From positions 62,001 to 126,000 of the forward strand of contig NZ_CP027774.1 of assembly GCF_003019815.1 (NCBI RefSeq): 64,000 bases of DNA, given 5' to 3'. Positions 25,870 through 33,939 of this stretch are shown here, one piece after another. The translations under genes and the position numbers were made by a program. How positions within the stretch are numbered: position 1 is the stretch's first letter; every line of letters starts with the position of its first letter. The notes beneath the pieces are model-generated. The model saw only the letters and a list, made by a program, of their open reading frames with translations, was not told where the DNA came from and did not search any database. Origin of the DNA: Variovorax sp. PMC12 (GTDB lineage: Bacteria; Pseudomonadota; Gammaproteobacteria; Burkholderiales; Burkholderiaceae_C).

Positions 25870-26730
25870 TCAATACCTTCGAGGATAGGAGCCCAGAAGC
25901 CGGAACTCTGCGTGCTTCGCCAGCAGTTGGACGATCTGCGGCTGCGACGCATGACCCGCGACATCGACCACATACCGGTGCCCATCCAGCGACTGCTTGC
26001 CAGGGCGTTCGTAAATGGCGAGCACCCGGGCCGACCTCGCGAGCGCCTGTAGCGAACGCTGGAAGCGGGCTTCGTCGACCGTCAGCAGCAGGCTGGTCTT
26101 GTCGTTGCCGCTCGGCGCGGGCAGTGCGTGCCCCAGCACCCACCAGCGTGTGGTGTTGTGAGGTCCCTCCTCGATGCCGTCGGCGACCGACTTCAGCCCG
26201 TGGATGCGCGCCGCGCTCGGCGGCCCCATCGCCGCCATGTCCAACCCCGTCGCCTGTGCCACCAGTTGCGCCGCGGCGCCAGCACTGGCCGCGGGCCGGC
26301 GCTCGACGTGCGGCATCTGCTGGTCCAGCCAGGGTTTGACCTCCTGCAATGCCACAGGATGGGCAACGACCGTGCGTATGTCCTCCCGGCCGGCCCCCGG
26401 CTTCGCCAGCAGGCTGTAGCCGAGCACCTTGGGGTACTCCGCCACCACCTGAACGTTCTCCAGCGCCAGCACATCGTCCAGGTAGGGTGTGGCGCCGACC
26501 ACCGAGGTCGTAACAGGCACACAGGCGCGCTCGATGGTCTTCGCGCGCATCGCCTCGAACAGCGCGGCCCCGTCGAGGGCGATCAGGTCGGCATCGCCGA
26601 AGAGTTCGAGACAGGCCTGGTGGGTCCAGCTGCCGGCCGGCCCCAGGTAGCCGGTGCGTACACCGGCGGCGGTGCAGAGACTCATGGACAGCATGGTAAT
26701 CACGGCGGCGCATTGGGAAGGAATTTTCAT
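25870..26730 (-). CDS. Exported prephenate dehydratase-like protein with ACT domain
   Basis: 286 residues from the ATG at 26730. A signal peptide (MKIPSQCAAVITMLSMSLCT) precedes a prephenate-dehydratase fold (TGYLGPAGSWTHQACLELFG; VPVTTSVVGATPYLDDVL where PIENS is usual; catalytic-type HNTTRWWVLG, compare NxTRF). A C-terminal ACT domain follows (LLLTVDEARFQRSLQAL, VLAIYERP in place of ESRP). Would act in the periplasm on prephenate or arogenate, or as a binding protein. Altered motifs make activity uncertain. No good ribosome-binding site is visible. Confidence 0.72.
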   Translation of the reverse strand: MKIPSQCAAVITMLSMSLCTAAGVRTGYLGPAGSWTHQACLELFGDADLIALDGAALFEAMRAKTIERACVPVTTSVVGATPYLDDVLALENVQVVAEYPKVLGYSLLAKPGAGREDIRTVVAHPVALQEVKPWLDQQMPHVERRPAASAGAAAQLVAQATGLDMAAMGPPSAARIHGLKSVADGIEEGPHNTTRWWVLGHALPAPSGNDKTSLLLTVDEARFQRSLQALARSARVLAIYERPGKQSLDGHRYVVDVAGHASQPQIVQLLAKHAEFRLLGSYPRRY

Positions 26731-27229
26731 GGTTGGTGCAAGACAAGAAGGCAGCAAAGCGAAAATGCGGTCCTCGGACAACGGAAGCCAGGCAGCTTGC
26801 ACATCTGAATCAGGGACGACGCCATGATCCGGGTGCGGGACATCTCCCGCAACGCTTGCATGGCATGCATCTGCCGCACGTCGGCATGCCCCGCTCTTCC
26901 GGGCGCCAGGCTCATCGGCATTGCGCCGCGGGAAACCCCACGCAAGCCGGACGCGCGAGCGCAGCCGATCAGAATGACAATGTCCGACGAGATTTCCGTG
27001 TGCCTTCGATCAGGAGTGATGGCTGGTATTCGGCGCCAGCGTCCCGACGTGCGCTGGCCCGTGCGTCGACAGCCCGCGGTCCGGCAGCGGAATCGCGGCC
27101 CCTTCAAGCGCAGGCATCTCTGGCACTTGCAATGAATGCGCAGGCGACCTCGTTCCGCCCCCCCGTTGCCGAGAAACCGCCGTGCGATCGGCGCGTCGCA
27201 CGCGCAGCAGGCGGCCATGCGAAGGTCTT
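26731..27229. other. Non-coding / decayed stretch upstream of the PDT-like gene
   Basis: About 500 bases with no supported gene. The right part (27,100-27,229) may hold decayed 3' DNA of the DUF2958 gene. No repeat or RNA gene recognised. Confidence 0.35.
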
Positions 27230-27511
27230 GCTCGATCGGCAGCCCCAGCATGCCGCGCAAGCCCGGCCAGCTCCGCAAGGCTCACGCAGCCCAAGCTCCG
27301 CAAAGCCCATGCCGAGGTCGCACAGGGTGAACGCGATGTCGGGATCCTCGAGGTCGATCTCGCTGAGCAGCCAGGTGGCGCCCGCATCGGGCGTGAACAG
27401 CTTGACCACGGACAGCGGATCGAAATCCGCCTGCGCCCTCGCGGTCAGGCCGTTGGCTACCAGCTGGTCGAACTGCGCGTCGGTGAGGAAGGGAAAGATG
27501 GAAGCAGCCAT
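27230..27511 (-). pseudogene. DUF2958 family protein, frameshifted
   Basis: The ATG at 27511 follows AAGGAG. The frame opens MAASIFPFLTDAQFDQLVAN, then DPLSVVKLFTPDAGATWLLS and FTLCDLGMGFAELG, all DUF2958. Near 27,295 the homology moves to a second frame (VSLAELAGL) and near 27,270 to a third (RGMLGLPIEQDLRMA). Two frameshifts in about 30 codons make it a pseudogene unless these are sequencing errors. DUF2958 is common on ICEs and broad-host plasmids; function unknown. Confidence 0.7.
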
Positions 27512-27533
27512 GGCGTTCTCCTTGAACGGCTGA

Positions 27534-27675
27534 GGGCGGGATTGCCCGGCACCGCCCTCGGGCACGCCGCAGCGCAGCGGTCACGGTTCGAAGACGGCCC
27601 GCGCACCGCCAGCGCGCCACGAAGAGGCGCGCGCAGCCCTTGACGGCAAGAACGACGTGCCATGCTGAAGGCGCC
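27534..27675 (-). repeat. ICE-type leader repeat R1 (upstream of DUF2958)
   Basis: Family of about 140-bp leaders. Conserved parts in plus-strand order: a hairpin GGGC-GGGATT-GCCC (27534-27547) 22 bases upstream of the start codon, a GCAGCGCAGCG block, and the core GCGCAGCCCTTGACGGCAAG beginning at 27631. Read on the minus strand it is the 5' leader of the DUF2958 gene. Confidence 0.7.
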
Positions 27676-27855
27676 CACAGCAAGCCAGCCATCCCCCTTC
27701 CGCCTTGCTTCTTGCCGTGTTTCTTTTCTGCTTCTTCAGGCGGCCACGAAGCGAGCCGATGCGGGCCGCGCCCGCGAAGCGCAGCTCACGGCCCCCGGAT
27801 GCCGTCGCGTGAGCGCACGCGGTTAGGATCGACCTCTATTCACAGGAGCGAGGCA

Positions 27856-28446
27856 ATGAAGAAAAAAGCGGGATGGCTGATCGGAATCTGCATGACCGCG
27901 GCAGCCATGACGGCAGCGGCCGGCCCCTTCGGGCTCAACGCAGGAGACACGGTCGAGACTGTGGGCAAGGTCGCACAGCTCAAGCCCACCGAGCAGCAAG
28001 GCGTCTACACGGTGAGCCGCCTTCCCAACGGTCATCCCGACCTCGACGGCTACCGGTTGATCTTCGGCACCACCACCGGGTTGTGCCGCATCGCGGCGTG
28101 GACACCGATCGCCCAATCCAGCGCATACGGTGACGAGATCCGGCGCGATTTCCGCTCCTGGCAGGAGGCCCTGACCTCGAAGTACGGCGCGCCCGAGAAG
28201 TTCGACTACCTGCGCTCCGGAAGCATCTGGAACGAACCGAAGGACTGGACGATGTCGCTCGCCAAGAAGGAGCGCAAGCTCGTCGCGTTCTGGACGCCCA
28301 CGCCGCCCATCGATCAGGTCTCGAGGATCGCCGTGGAAGCGATCGCGACGAGTGCCGGCAAGTACTCGATCAACCTTGAGTACGAGTTCGACAATTTCGA
28401 TGCATGCAGCGCGTCGCTCAAATCCAAGAAGAACGCCAATCTCTGA
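27856..28446 (+). CDS. Exported hypothetical protein
   Basis: 196 residues from an ATG with AGGAG upstream. Sec signal peptide (MKKKAGWLIGICMTAAAMTA then AAG). The mature part starts GPFGLNAGDTVETVGKVAQL and includes NGHPDLDGYRLIFGTTTGLC, a pattern of small periplasmic proteins seen in Comamonadaceae. No cofactor motif. On the opposite strand to its ICE-type neighbours and without a leader repeat of its own. Function not recognised. Confidence 0.75.
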   Translation: MKKKAGWLIGICMTAAAMTAAAGPFGLNAGDTVETVGKVAQLKPTEQQGVYTVSRLPNGHPDLDGYRLIFGTTTGLCRIAAWTPIAQSSAYGDEIRRDFRSWQEALTSKYGAPEKFDYLRSGSIWNEPKDWTMSLAKKERKLVAFWTPTPPIDQVSRIAVEAIATSAGKYSINLEYEFDNFDACSASLKSKKNANL

Positions 28447-28943
28447 TGGCACGCGGGACCTGCGCCTGCTTTGGTTCTTGCCGCCCCCTCTCTCGGGGCC
28501 GCCCCATCGTCTGACCAGACCGCGGCTGGCCAGTCGCGCCGCCAGGTTGCCGAGCTAGTCAAAGTGGCCGAAGACCTGCACGCGTGGGTGAGCGCCGGTT
28601 GCAGGCCGGCGCCGGCACGCCGCAGCGCGGAGGGTTCGAGCGACGGCCACGAGGCCGCCAGCGCGCCGCAACGAAAGAGGCAAGAGGCGCGCACAGACCT
28701 TGACGGCAAGAACGGTGTGCCACGATCAAGGAGCCAACAAGCACATCCACGCACCGCCAGCCCACGCGTCAGCGCACGGCTGGCCCGCCTTGTTTCTGCG
28801 CTCCTCCTTCGGGCATGCGCCAGCACCTGCTTGGGTTTTCGTGCATGCCCGTCGGGCAACGGAGCCCGTGATTTGCAACCGTCGCCGAAGGGAAGCGCCG
28901 CCTCGAGCTCGGCGAAGCGGCGCATCAAGCCTTCAGCGCGGCA
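28447..28943. other. Non-coding stretch containing orphan leader repeat
   Basis: Nearly 500 bases. The right half holds leader repeat R2. The left part (28,480-28,610) has an open frame on the plus strand (SSDQTAAGQSRRQVAELVKV) that may be a gene fragment; it was not recognised. Confidence 0.35.
28600..28735 (-). repeat. ICE-type leader repeat R2 (orphan copy)
   Basis: Shares the distal part of the family: GCCAGCGCGCCGC, then the core GCACAGACCTTGACGGCAAG from 28691 and AACGGTGTGCCACGATCAAG. The gene-proximal hairpin is absent and no gene starts to its left on the minus strand, so its original gene was lost or replaced. Confidence 0.6.
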
Positions 28944-29336
28944 TCAATCCGCCGGCCCCACCATCGCCTGCAGCCGCTCGATCACGCCTGGCTCGACGAA
29001 GACGCAGGGCACATCGGGCGCCAGCGCAATGTTGGCCACCCTCGCGAAAACCTCGCGCTTCAGATGCGCCAGCCGCCCCGTGCGCCAGGCCTGCTCGGCC
29101 CGCATGTGGTGCTGGTCCGCCGGCACGCCGCTGCGCTCGGGGTCGCATTCGATGAGCGCGACAAAGCCTTCCTCGAACAGCTTGCGGTGCGCGTCGCACA
29201 GGCCCCAGCCTGTCACGGTGTGGCGCTCCATGCTCTGGCGCAGGCGCCTGTCGAACAGGATGCCGCCGGTATCGAAGCCGAGGCCGCATACCAGGCAGAG
29301 GTGCTGTTCCAGCGAAACGTGTGATTTTCCGTTCAT
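28944..29336 (-). CDS. ICE-type conserved hypothetical protein
   Basis: 130 residues from the ATG at 29336 (MNGKSHVSLEQHLCLVCG). A CLVC pair and a later C-x-x-H in GLCDAHRKLFEEGFVAL may bind zinc. Further conserved-looking text is DTGGILFDRRLRQSMERHTV. This kind of protein is found among accessory genes of ICEclc/PAGI-2-like elements; function unknown. Preceded by leader repeat R3. Confidence 0.7.
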   Translation of the reverse strand: MNGKSHVSLEQHLCLVCGLGFDTGGILFDRRLRQSMERHTVTGWGLCDAHRKLFEEGFVALIECDPERSGVPADQHHMRAEQAWRTGRLAHLKREVFARVANIALAPDVPCVFVEPGVIERLQAMVGPAD

Positions 29337-29353
29337 GACGATCTCCGGTTGTT

Positions 29354-29490
29354 CGGGCGGAATTGCCCGCCGCTGGGACCGCACGGCGCAGCGCAGCAGT
29401 CAGGGGTCGACGACGGCCGCCAGGCCGCCAGCGCCGCACCGCAGCGCGCAGCCCTTGACGGCGAGAACGCCGTGCTACGGTGAAGGCCAC
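29354..29490 (-). repeat. ICE-type leader repeat R3
   Basis: Same family as R1: hairpin CGGGC-GGAATT-GCCCG (29354-29369) about 17 bases upstream of the start codon at 29336, CGCAGCGCAGC block, and core GCGCAGCCCTTGACGGCGAG from 29446. Forms the whole leader of the conserved hypothetical gene. Confidence 0.7.
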
Positions 29491-29613
29491 TGCAAGACCG
29501 CCCTCCCCTTCCGGCTTCTGGGTGCGGCACGGGGCGACACGGACCGACGCGTCCATCGCACGGCCCGACCGGATGTCGCACACCCAGGGGCGCCCCAGCG
29601 CCCCCGGTCTCGC

Positions 29614-30267
29614 TCAGACGAGGCCGCGCTCGGCCATCGAGACCGCCCGGTTGCCGGCGACCACGAAGTGGTCGAGCACGCGCACGCCGATCAGTGCCAG
29701 CGCCGCCTTCAGGGCTTCGGTCACGTCCAGGTCCGCAGCCGACGGCTCCACGGCGCCCGAAGGGTGGTTGTGCGCCAGGATCACGGCCGCCGCGTTGTGC
29801 CGCAGCGCGCGCTTGAGCACCTCGCGCGGGTAGACCTCCGTCTGGGTCAGCGTGCCGCGAAACAGGTCCTCGAAGGCCAGCAAGGCGTGGCGCGCATCGA
29901 GGAACAGGACTGCGAAGCTCTCGTGCGCCTGTCCCGCGAAGTGCAGCTTGAGGTAGTCCGAGACGGCCGACAGGGACCGGAACGCCTCGCCCGGGCGCAG
30001 TTCCTCGGCCAGCAGTTCCCGCGCCAAGCGCAGCCCGCACAGCAGCTGCGCGCACCCCGGCAGCGAAGAGTCCTGCGCAAAACAGACCAGCTTGTGCAGC
30101 GAGCGGCCCTGCGCCGTGTACAGCCCCTCGGCCTCGGCACCGAGAAACGGACGCAGCGCGTCGAGCACGCCCAGCTCGCGTGCCGTGAAGACGCCGGACG
30201 ATGCGGCGGAACAAAGCGACGACGGCCCGGACGCAGAAGGATCGACGGGGCATGAGGATGTGTTCAT
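29614..30267 (-). CDS. radC: RadC-like JAB domain protein (MPN+/JAMM)
   Basis: 217 residues. The JAMM zinc motif is complete: His166 and His168 in AHNHPSG, Ser176 and Asp179 (SAAD). The N-terminal helix-hairpin-helix of chromosomal RadC is replaced by a shorter helical segment, as in ICE-encoded versions. Role unknown (once linked to DNA repair; on ICEs maybe anti-defence or processing). Preceded by leader repeat R4. Confidence 0.85.
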   Translation of the reverse strand: MNTSSCPVDPSASGPSSLCSAASSGVFTARELGVLDALRPFLGAEAEGLYTAQGRSLHKLVCFAQDSSLPGCAQLLCGLRLARELLAEELRPGEAFRSLSAVSDYLKLHFAGQAHESFAVLFLDARHALLAFEDLFRGTLTQTEVYPREVLKRALRHNAAAVILAHNHPSGAVEPSAADLDVTEALKAALALIGVRVLDHFVVAGNRAVSMAERGLV

Positions 30268-30288
30268 GACGAACTCCTGTGGATGACA

Positions 30289-30430
30289 CAGGCGGGATTG
30301 CCTGCGAGACCCCGCCACCCCCTCGCAGCGCAGCGCTCAGGGCCGCCGCAGGCGCGCGGCACGCGCCGAGCACGCGAAGCGCGCGCAGGGCCTTGAACGC
30401 GAGAACGAGGGGGTAGCCTCAGGGCTCACA
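30289..30430 (-). repeat. ICE-type leader repeat R4
   Basis: Most diverged copy. Hairpin CAGGC-GGGATT-GCCTG (30289-30304) about 21 bases upstream of the radC start keeps its pairing with a changed base pair compared with R3 (A-T replacing G-C). The core reads GCGCAGGGCCTTGAACGCGA from 30383. Confidence 0.65.
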
Positions 30431-30896
30431 GGCAAGCCCTCCCCCACCCGAAAAGAGGCCACGGAGGTGCCCGCCTCCGACCCCATTCGCCGCCGTGCGG
30501 CGAGCGCCGTCACAGGCCGCAGGCAGGTCCGACAGGAACAGGATGCCCAGGGGGCGCAGGCGCAGCCCCCGCACCCTCCCCAGCGATCCAGGCGCAGCGG
30601 CAGCGCGCGATCGAACCGTCAAGCCTTGTCCGTGACCACTGTGAGGTGCCGCTTCGGGGGCCTCCCTCTCAGCGTGAACACCATCGACGCGACGGCACCG
30701 GCCGGACCTCGCTCGCCTCGATCCCGGGCAGTGTCTGCGCGTCGAACCGAGGCGAGCCCTCTGCCCTCGCCTCGACCACCTTGGCACCGGCCCCTTGAGG
30801 CCGCATTCGGTGATCGATCAGAACCGTCAAAGACCGCACGATACGGCAGCGACGATGCGGCCCCGTGCCCTGGCAGCCCATGAGCGAAACCGCCTC
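30431..30896. other. Stretch without a supported gene, possible remnant
   Basis: About 470 bases between leader R4 and the ardC stop. Two adjoining minus-strand frames (RFDAQTLPGIEASEVRPVPS and GRPPKRHLTVVTDKA) could be one frameshifted small ICE gene ending near 30,620, but no family was recognised. Confidence 0.35.
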
Positions 30897-32003
30897 TCAG
30901 CCACGATCGAACGGCCGGGACGAGCCCAATGGTGCTAGCTGCGGCATCTCCCTGGCAACGATGAACGCGAAGGCTGCGCTCGCATCGCGTGCGGCTGCGA
31001 AAATGGCGCTCGGGTCGCTGCGCAGCATCCGCAGCCACGCATCGAGATAGGAAGAAGCGGCATGCCCTTGCATGCCCCCCCCGGTCAGGCCGCAATGGCC
31101 CATGAGGAAGATGCTGCCGAGTTCGGCCACCAGCTCCTCGAATACCCAGGCCGCCTCGCCCGTGCAGCGTCCGAAGTCGCGGTCCAGCCGGCTCGCATGG
31201 CCGCTCCAGTGCACCAGCGCGCGCAGCAAGGCCGCGCAGTGGGCCTGCGCGCTCGCGAAGCTCGCGGGCCACGGCAGGCGGATCTCGTCGAGCACCGGCA
31301 GGTAGGCGGCGCGTTCATAACCATGGCGGATGACCGCGTCGCAGCCGCACAGCAGGCGCAGCACACGTTCGACGGGCGAGAAGGACGACGGCAGCGTCGC
31401 CTCCTCGGCGCAGCGCGCGAGAACCTCGGGCGGCAGCCCATCGATCTGCGCGACGTTGAAGAGCCAGAACGGCTCGCACCGCAGCACGCCGCGCGACCGC
31501 GGCACACCCCGCGCCCTCCCCGCCTTCGGACCTTCCACATCCCCGGCGGGATTGCCACCTCCCGCACCACCTCCCGCACCACCACCACGCCCGCTACGCG
31601 CGAACCGCGCACACAGCACTGCCCGCTCTCCCCGGCGCACCTGGGCACCGAGGCCGGCGGCCTGCCGGTAGGTCAGCCACACGTTGGAGGCATAGCCCTG
31701 TGCGGCCATAACCTCCAGCAGCAACAGCACATTGATGCCACGGTACGGCACCCCGGTCCGCCCATTGCGCGGCATCCCGTGCATCGCCGCGCGCCCCCAA
31801 CGATCGCGGAACACGGACTCGCCCGAAGCAAGCACTGCGGCGACCCGATCGGTCACGACCCGCTGGACATCCATATCCCCGCGCCCGCGAGGACGACCGC
31901 CGCGAAACGGGCTACCCGATCTCCCCTCACCTGCGGCAGCCCGGAGATCACGCTTGCGCACAAAAGGAACTGGCGTCAATGACAACGAAGGACTCGCATG
32001 CAT
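30897..32003 (-). CDS. ardC: ArdC-like antirestriction protein (DUF1738 + zincin domain)
   Basis: 368 residues. GGAGGT seven bases before the ATG at 32003 supports this start although the DUF1738 part begins about residue 44. N-terminal ssDNA-binding domain: GVPYRGINVLLLLEVM, ASNVWLTYRQAAGLGAQVRR. A Gly-rich insert (about 140-155) follows. C-terminal metallopeptidase-like domain with LVHWSGHASRLDRDF (HxxxH) and FEELVAELGSIFL. ArdC-type proteins protect incoming DNA during conjugation. Fits the ICE-type context. Confidence 0.83.
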   Translation of the reverse strand: MHASPSLSLTPVPFVRKRDLRAAAGEGRSGSPFRGGRPRGRGDMDVQRVVTDRVAAVLASGESVFRDRWGRAAMHGMPRNGRTGVPYRGINVLLLLEVMAAQGYASNVWLTYRQAAGLGAQVRRGERAVLCARFARSGRGGGAGGGAGGGNPAGDVEGPKAGRARGVPRSRGVLRCEPFWLFNVAQIDGLPPEVLARCAEEATLPSSFSPVERVLRLLCGCDAVIRHGYERAAYLPVLDEIRLPWPASFASAQAHCAALLRALVHWSGHASRLDRDFGRCTGEAAWVFEELVAELGSIFLMGHCGLTGGGMQGHAASSYLDAWLRMLRSDPSAIFAAARDASAAFAFIVAREMPQLAPLGSSRPFDRG

Positions 32004-32141
32004 GGCAGATACCTCCAGCAGAGCGCGCCGCAGCGCGAGAATTGACCGAACGTCGGACCCGCGATACCTTCCCCGACATCACAAGCGCGAGCGATGCCTC
32101 TGTCGGACAGCGGCCCCAGGGCAAGCCCTACAGGGCCTCAA

Positions 32142-32819
32142 CTACGCCCTGAGCGTGAACACCACCGAGAGGTACGACACCGGACCCGAATGGATCGCCT
32201 CGATGCCATGCAGCGCCGTCGCATCGAACAGCAGCGTGTCCCCCGCATTCACCTCGAACGCTTTCGAACCGTAGCGGTAGGTGACAGCCCCTGACAAGAA
32301 GTACAGGCACTTGAGCCCCGGGTGCTGGAAGGTCACGTAGGGCCCGGCCTCCGGCATCAGCGTGACCAGGTAGGGCTCCACGAACAGGTTGCCCGACAGC
32401 GAGTGTCCGAGCAGCTCATACCGGTAGCCCGCCACGGCGCCGATGCGATCGACCACCAGCCCCTGCCCTGCACGCACATGGCAGAAGTCCGTGCGCCGGG
32501 CCTGATCCCCGAAAAAGCGCGACACGGGCACCTGCAAGCCCTGCGCGAGCCGCTCCAGCGTCGCCACCGAAGGCGAGACCAATCCGCGCTCGATGCGCGA
32601 ACGCATCGAGGCCGAGATCTCCGACGCTAGCGCCAGTTGCCCGCCAGACAGCCCCGCCGCCATGCGAAGCGCCCTCACCTGCGCACCAATACGAGCGGCG
32701 GACAGGCTGCGTACAACAGGTGCGGGTCGCTGGGGCCGCGCGCGCGTGATCGACGCCGGCAGCTTCGGCAAGTGCCCCGTAGGAAACGGAGATGGAAGCC
32801 AGACATTTCGCATGAACAC
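32142..32819 (-). CDS. XRE-family regulator with cupin domain
   Basis: 225 residues. Helix-turn-helix at about 45-100 (IGAQVRALRMAAGLSGGQLA ... SPSVATLERLAQGLQVP) and a C-terminal cupin sensor (FQHPGLKCLYFLSGAVTYRY, VNAGDTLLFDATALHGIEAI). Such proteins usually control a nearby metabolic or transport operon. No obvious partner operon remains next to it. Confidence 0.85.
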   Translation of the reverse strand: MFMRNVWLPSPFPTGHLPKLPASITRARPQRPAPVVRSLSAARIGAQVRALRMAAGLSGGQLALASEISASMRSRIERGLVSPSVATLERLAQGLQVPVSRFFGDQARRTDFCHVRAGQGLVVDRIGAVAGYRYELLGHSLSGNLFVEPYLVTLMPEAGPYVTFQHPGLKCLYFLSGAVTYRYGSKAFEVNAGDTLLFDATALHGIEAIHSGPVSYLSVVFTLRA

Positions 32820-32906
32820 AGACCCATTGCAGAAGCATTCAGCAGGTCTATTGACTGTGACTCAAACACGGCTGACTTAAAAGCATCTTTCTCGAAGACT
32901 TCCACT

Positions 32907-33149
32907 GTGACTAGTTCTAGGAATTCTTCGAAGCAACCCGCAGCCTCGGCAAGAGAAGTGCTTGCGTTGAATTTGATCCGGCAACGCGGATTGAGGGGAT
33001 GGTCACAGGAGGCCCTGGCGTTCGAGGCAGGACTGCATCGGACCTTCGTCGCTCACGTTGAACGTCAGGCTCGCAACATTTCACTTGACAATCTTGAGCG
33101 TCTCGCAGTGGCATTGGAGCTCAGGCCGTATCAGCTTCTTGAAGAGTAA
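32907..33149 (+). CDS. Small XRE-family helix-turn-helix protein
   Basis: About 80 residues from a GTG at 32907 (start uncertain, no clear ribosome-binding site). A single HTH: LNLIRQRGLRGWSQEALAFE, then AGLHRTFVAHVERQARN and LDNLERLAVALELRPYQLL. Resembles controller-like proteins of restriction-modification or phage elements. Stands alone before IS debris. Confidence 0.65.
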   Translation: MTSSRNSSKQPAASAREVLALNLIRQRGLRGWSQEALAFEAGLHRTFVAHVERQARNISLDNLERLAVALELRPYQLLEE

Positions 33150-33326
33150 ATGCCGTTTCTCTTCCGAGGCGATCATAGAAATTCGTCTTACGTGAAGCGC
33201 GCACCAAGGCGCACTACACCCGGGGTGCGTTTGCACGCACCGCAGACCCAAGAGCGGATCGATAGTAAAAATATGGCACCGAAGCGCCGCTGCGGCGCTC
33301 GCCCCGCCTGCATCAACAACACCTTC

Positions 33327-33365
33327 TGTTGATTTCCATGGAATCCTGACCCACGGGGGGTGCGG
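33327..33365. repeat. IS21-type terminal repeat, copy 2
   Basis: 39 bases differing from copy 1 (20504-20542) at a single position and in the same orientation. As at copy 1, it is followed at once by the 3' end of an IS3-type transposase. Confidence 0.55.
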
Positions 33366-33445
33366 CGATCCCAAGGGCACCTCGGTACTCGACGGGGCTG
33401 CAAGCGCCCAGTGAACTCTTGATGCGTTGCTAGTTGTACGAGCGA
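33366..33445 (-). pseudogene. 3' remnant of an IS3-type transposase
   Basis: Minus strand reads RIKSSLGACSPVEYRGALGI, the final residues of IS3 OrfB. It parallels IKISLGSLSPIEYRVSLRL in the remnant at 20562-20957. Only about 25 codons survive. Confidence 0.6.
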
Positions 33446-33499
33446 GGGCCTGCATACCGCGGGACAACATATCATGTTCAAAACGATAGGAGCCGAAGG

Positions 33500-33874
33500 G
33501 TGATCGAAATCATGCTCAATGGCCGTTCTCTGGAGGCAGCCTCGCTCGAGCAACTGGATGTTTACTTTGACTTGGTCAACGCCGTTCCACAGTTCGAGCT
33601 GTGGGTGTCAGTGCTGGAGGGCCCGTCGATGTGCATGCTGCGCAATGGCCAGAGCGCTTGGCTGATGTACCTTCGAGGATCAGGTGACAGTGGCTTCAGA
33701 TCGTGTGGTGAGCCAGGCCGACTCGGGGACGAGAATTTCGTGTTGAATAACGGACAGGTTGATGAGTACCCGCTGTCGTGGTGCATTGATCTTGAGCAGT
33801 GCTACAAGGCTATCGCCTACTTCTATCTGAACGATGGCGCGAGGCCCGAATGCATCACGTGGCATGAGGAATAG
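33500..33874 (+). CDS. Imm1-like immunity protein
   Basis: 124 residues from a GTG with AGGAG seven bases upstream (an ATG at 33512 is possible). The C-terminal half fits the Imm1 fold: SGDSGFRSCGEPGRLGDENF, FVLNNGQVDEYPLSWCIDLE, then ECITWHEE. Imm1 proteins neutralise polymorphic or contact-dependent toxins in the cytoplasm. No toxin gene is next to it; IS debris lies on both sides. Codon use is less GC-rich than its neighbours. Confidence 0.62.
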   Translation: MIEIMLNGRSLEAASLEQLDVYFDLVNAVPQFELWVSVLEGPSMCMLRNGQSAWLMYLRGSGDSGFRSCGEPGRLGDENFVLNNGQVDEYPLSWCIDLEQCYKAIAYFYLNDGARPECITWHEE

Positions 33875-33939
33875 TGACGGTCTTCAGAGCCAGTACGTTC
33901 AGTGCAAGATCCAAACCCATAATTGCCCAACACGTTACG

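Noticed and set aside
30669..30881. Possible small minus-strand gene between radC and ardC
   Set aside because: Two pieces in different frames and no recognised family; kept only as a possible remnant.
32142..33149. Toxin-antitoxin or restriction-modification locus around the XRE genes
   Set aside because: No toxin, methylase or nuclease frame adjoins either regulator.
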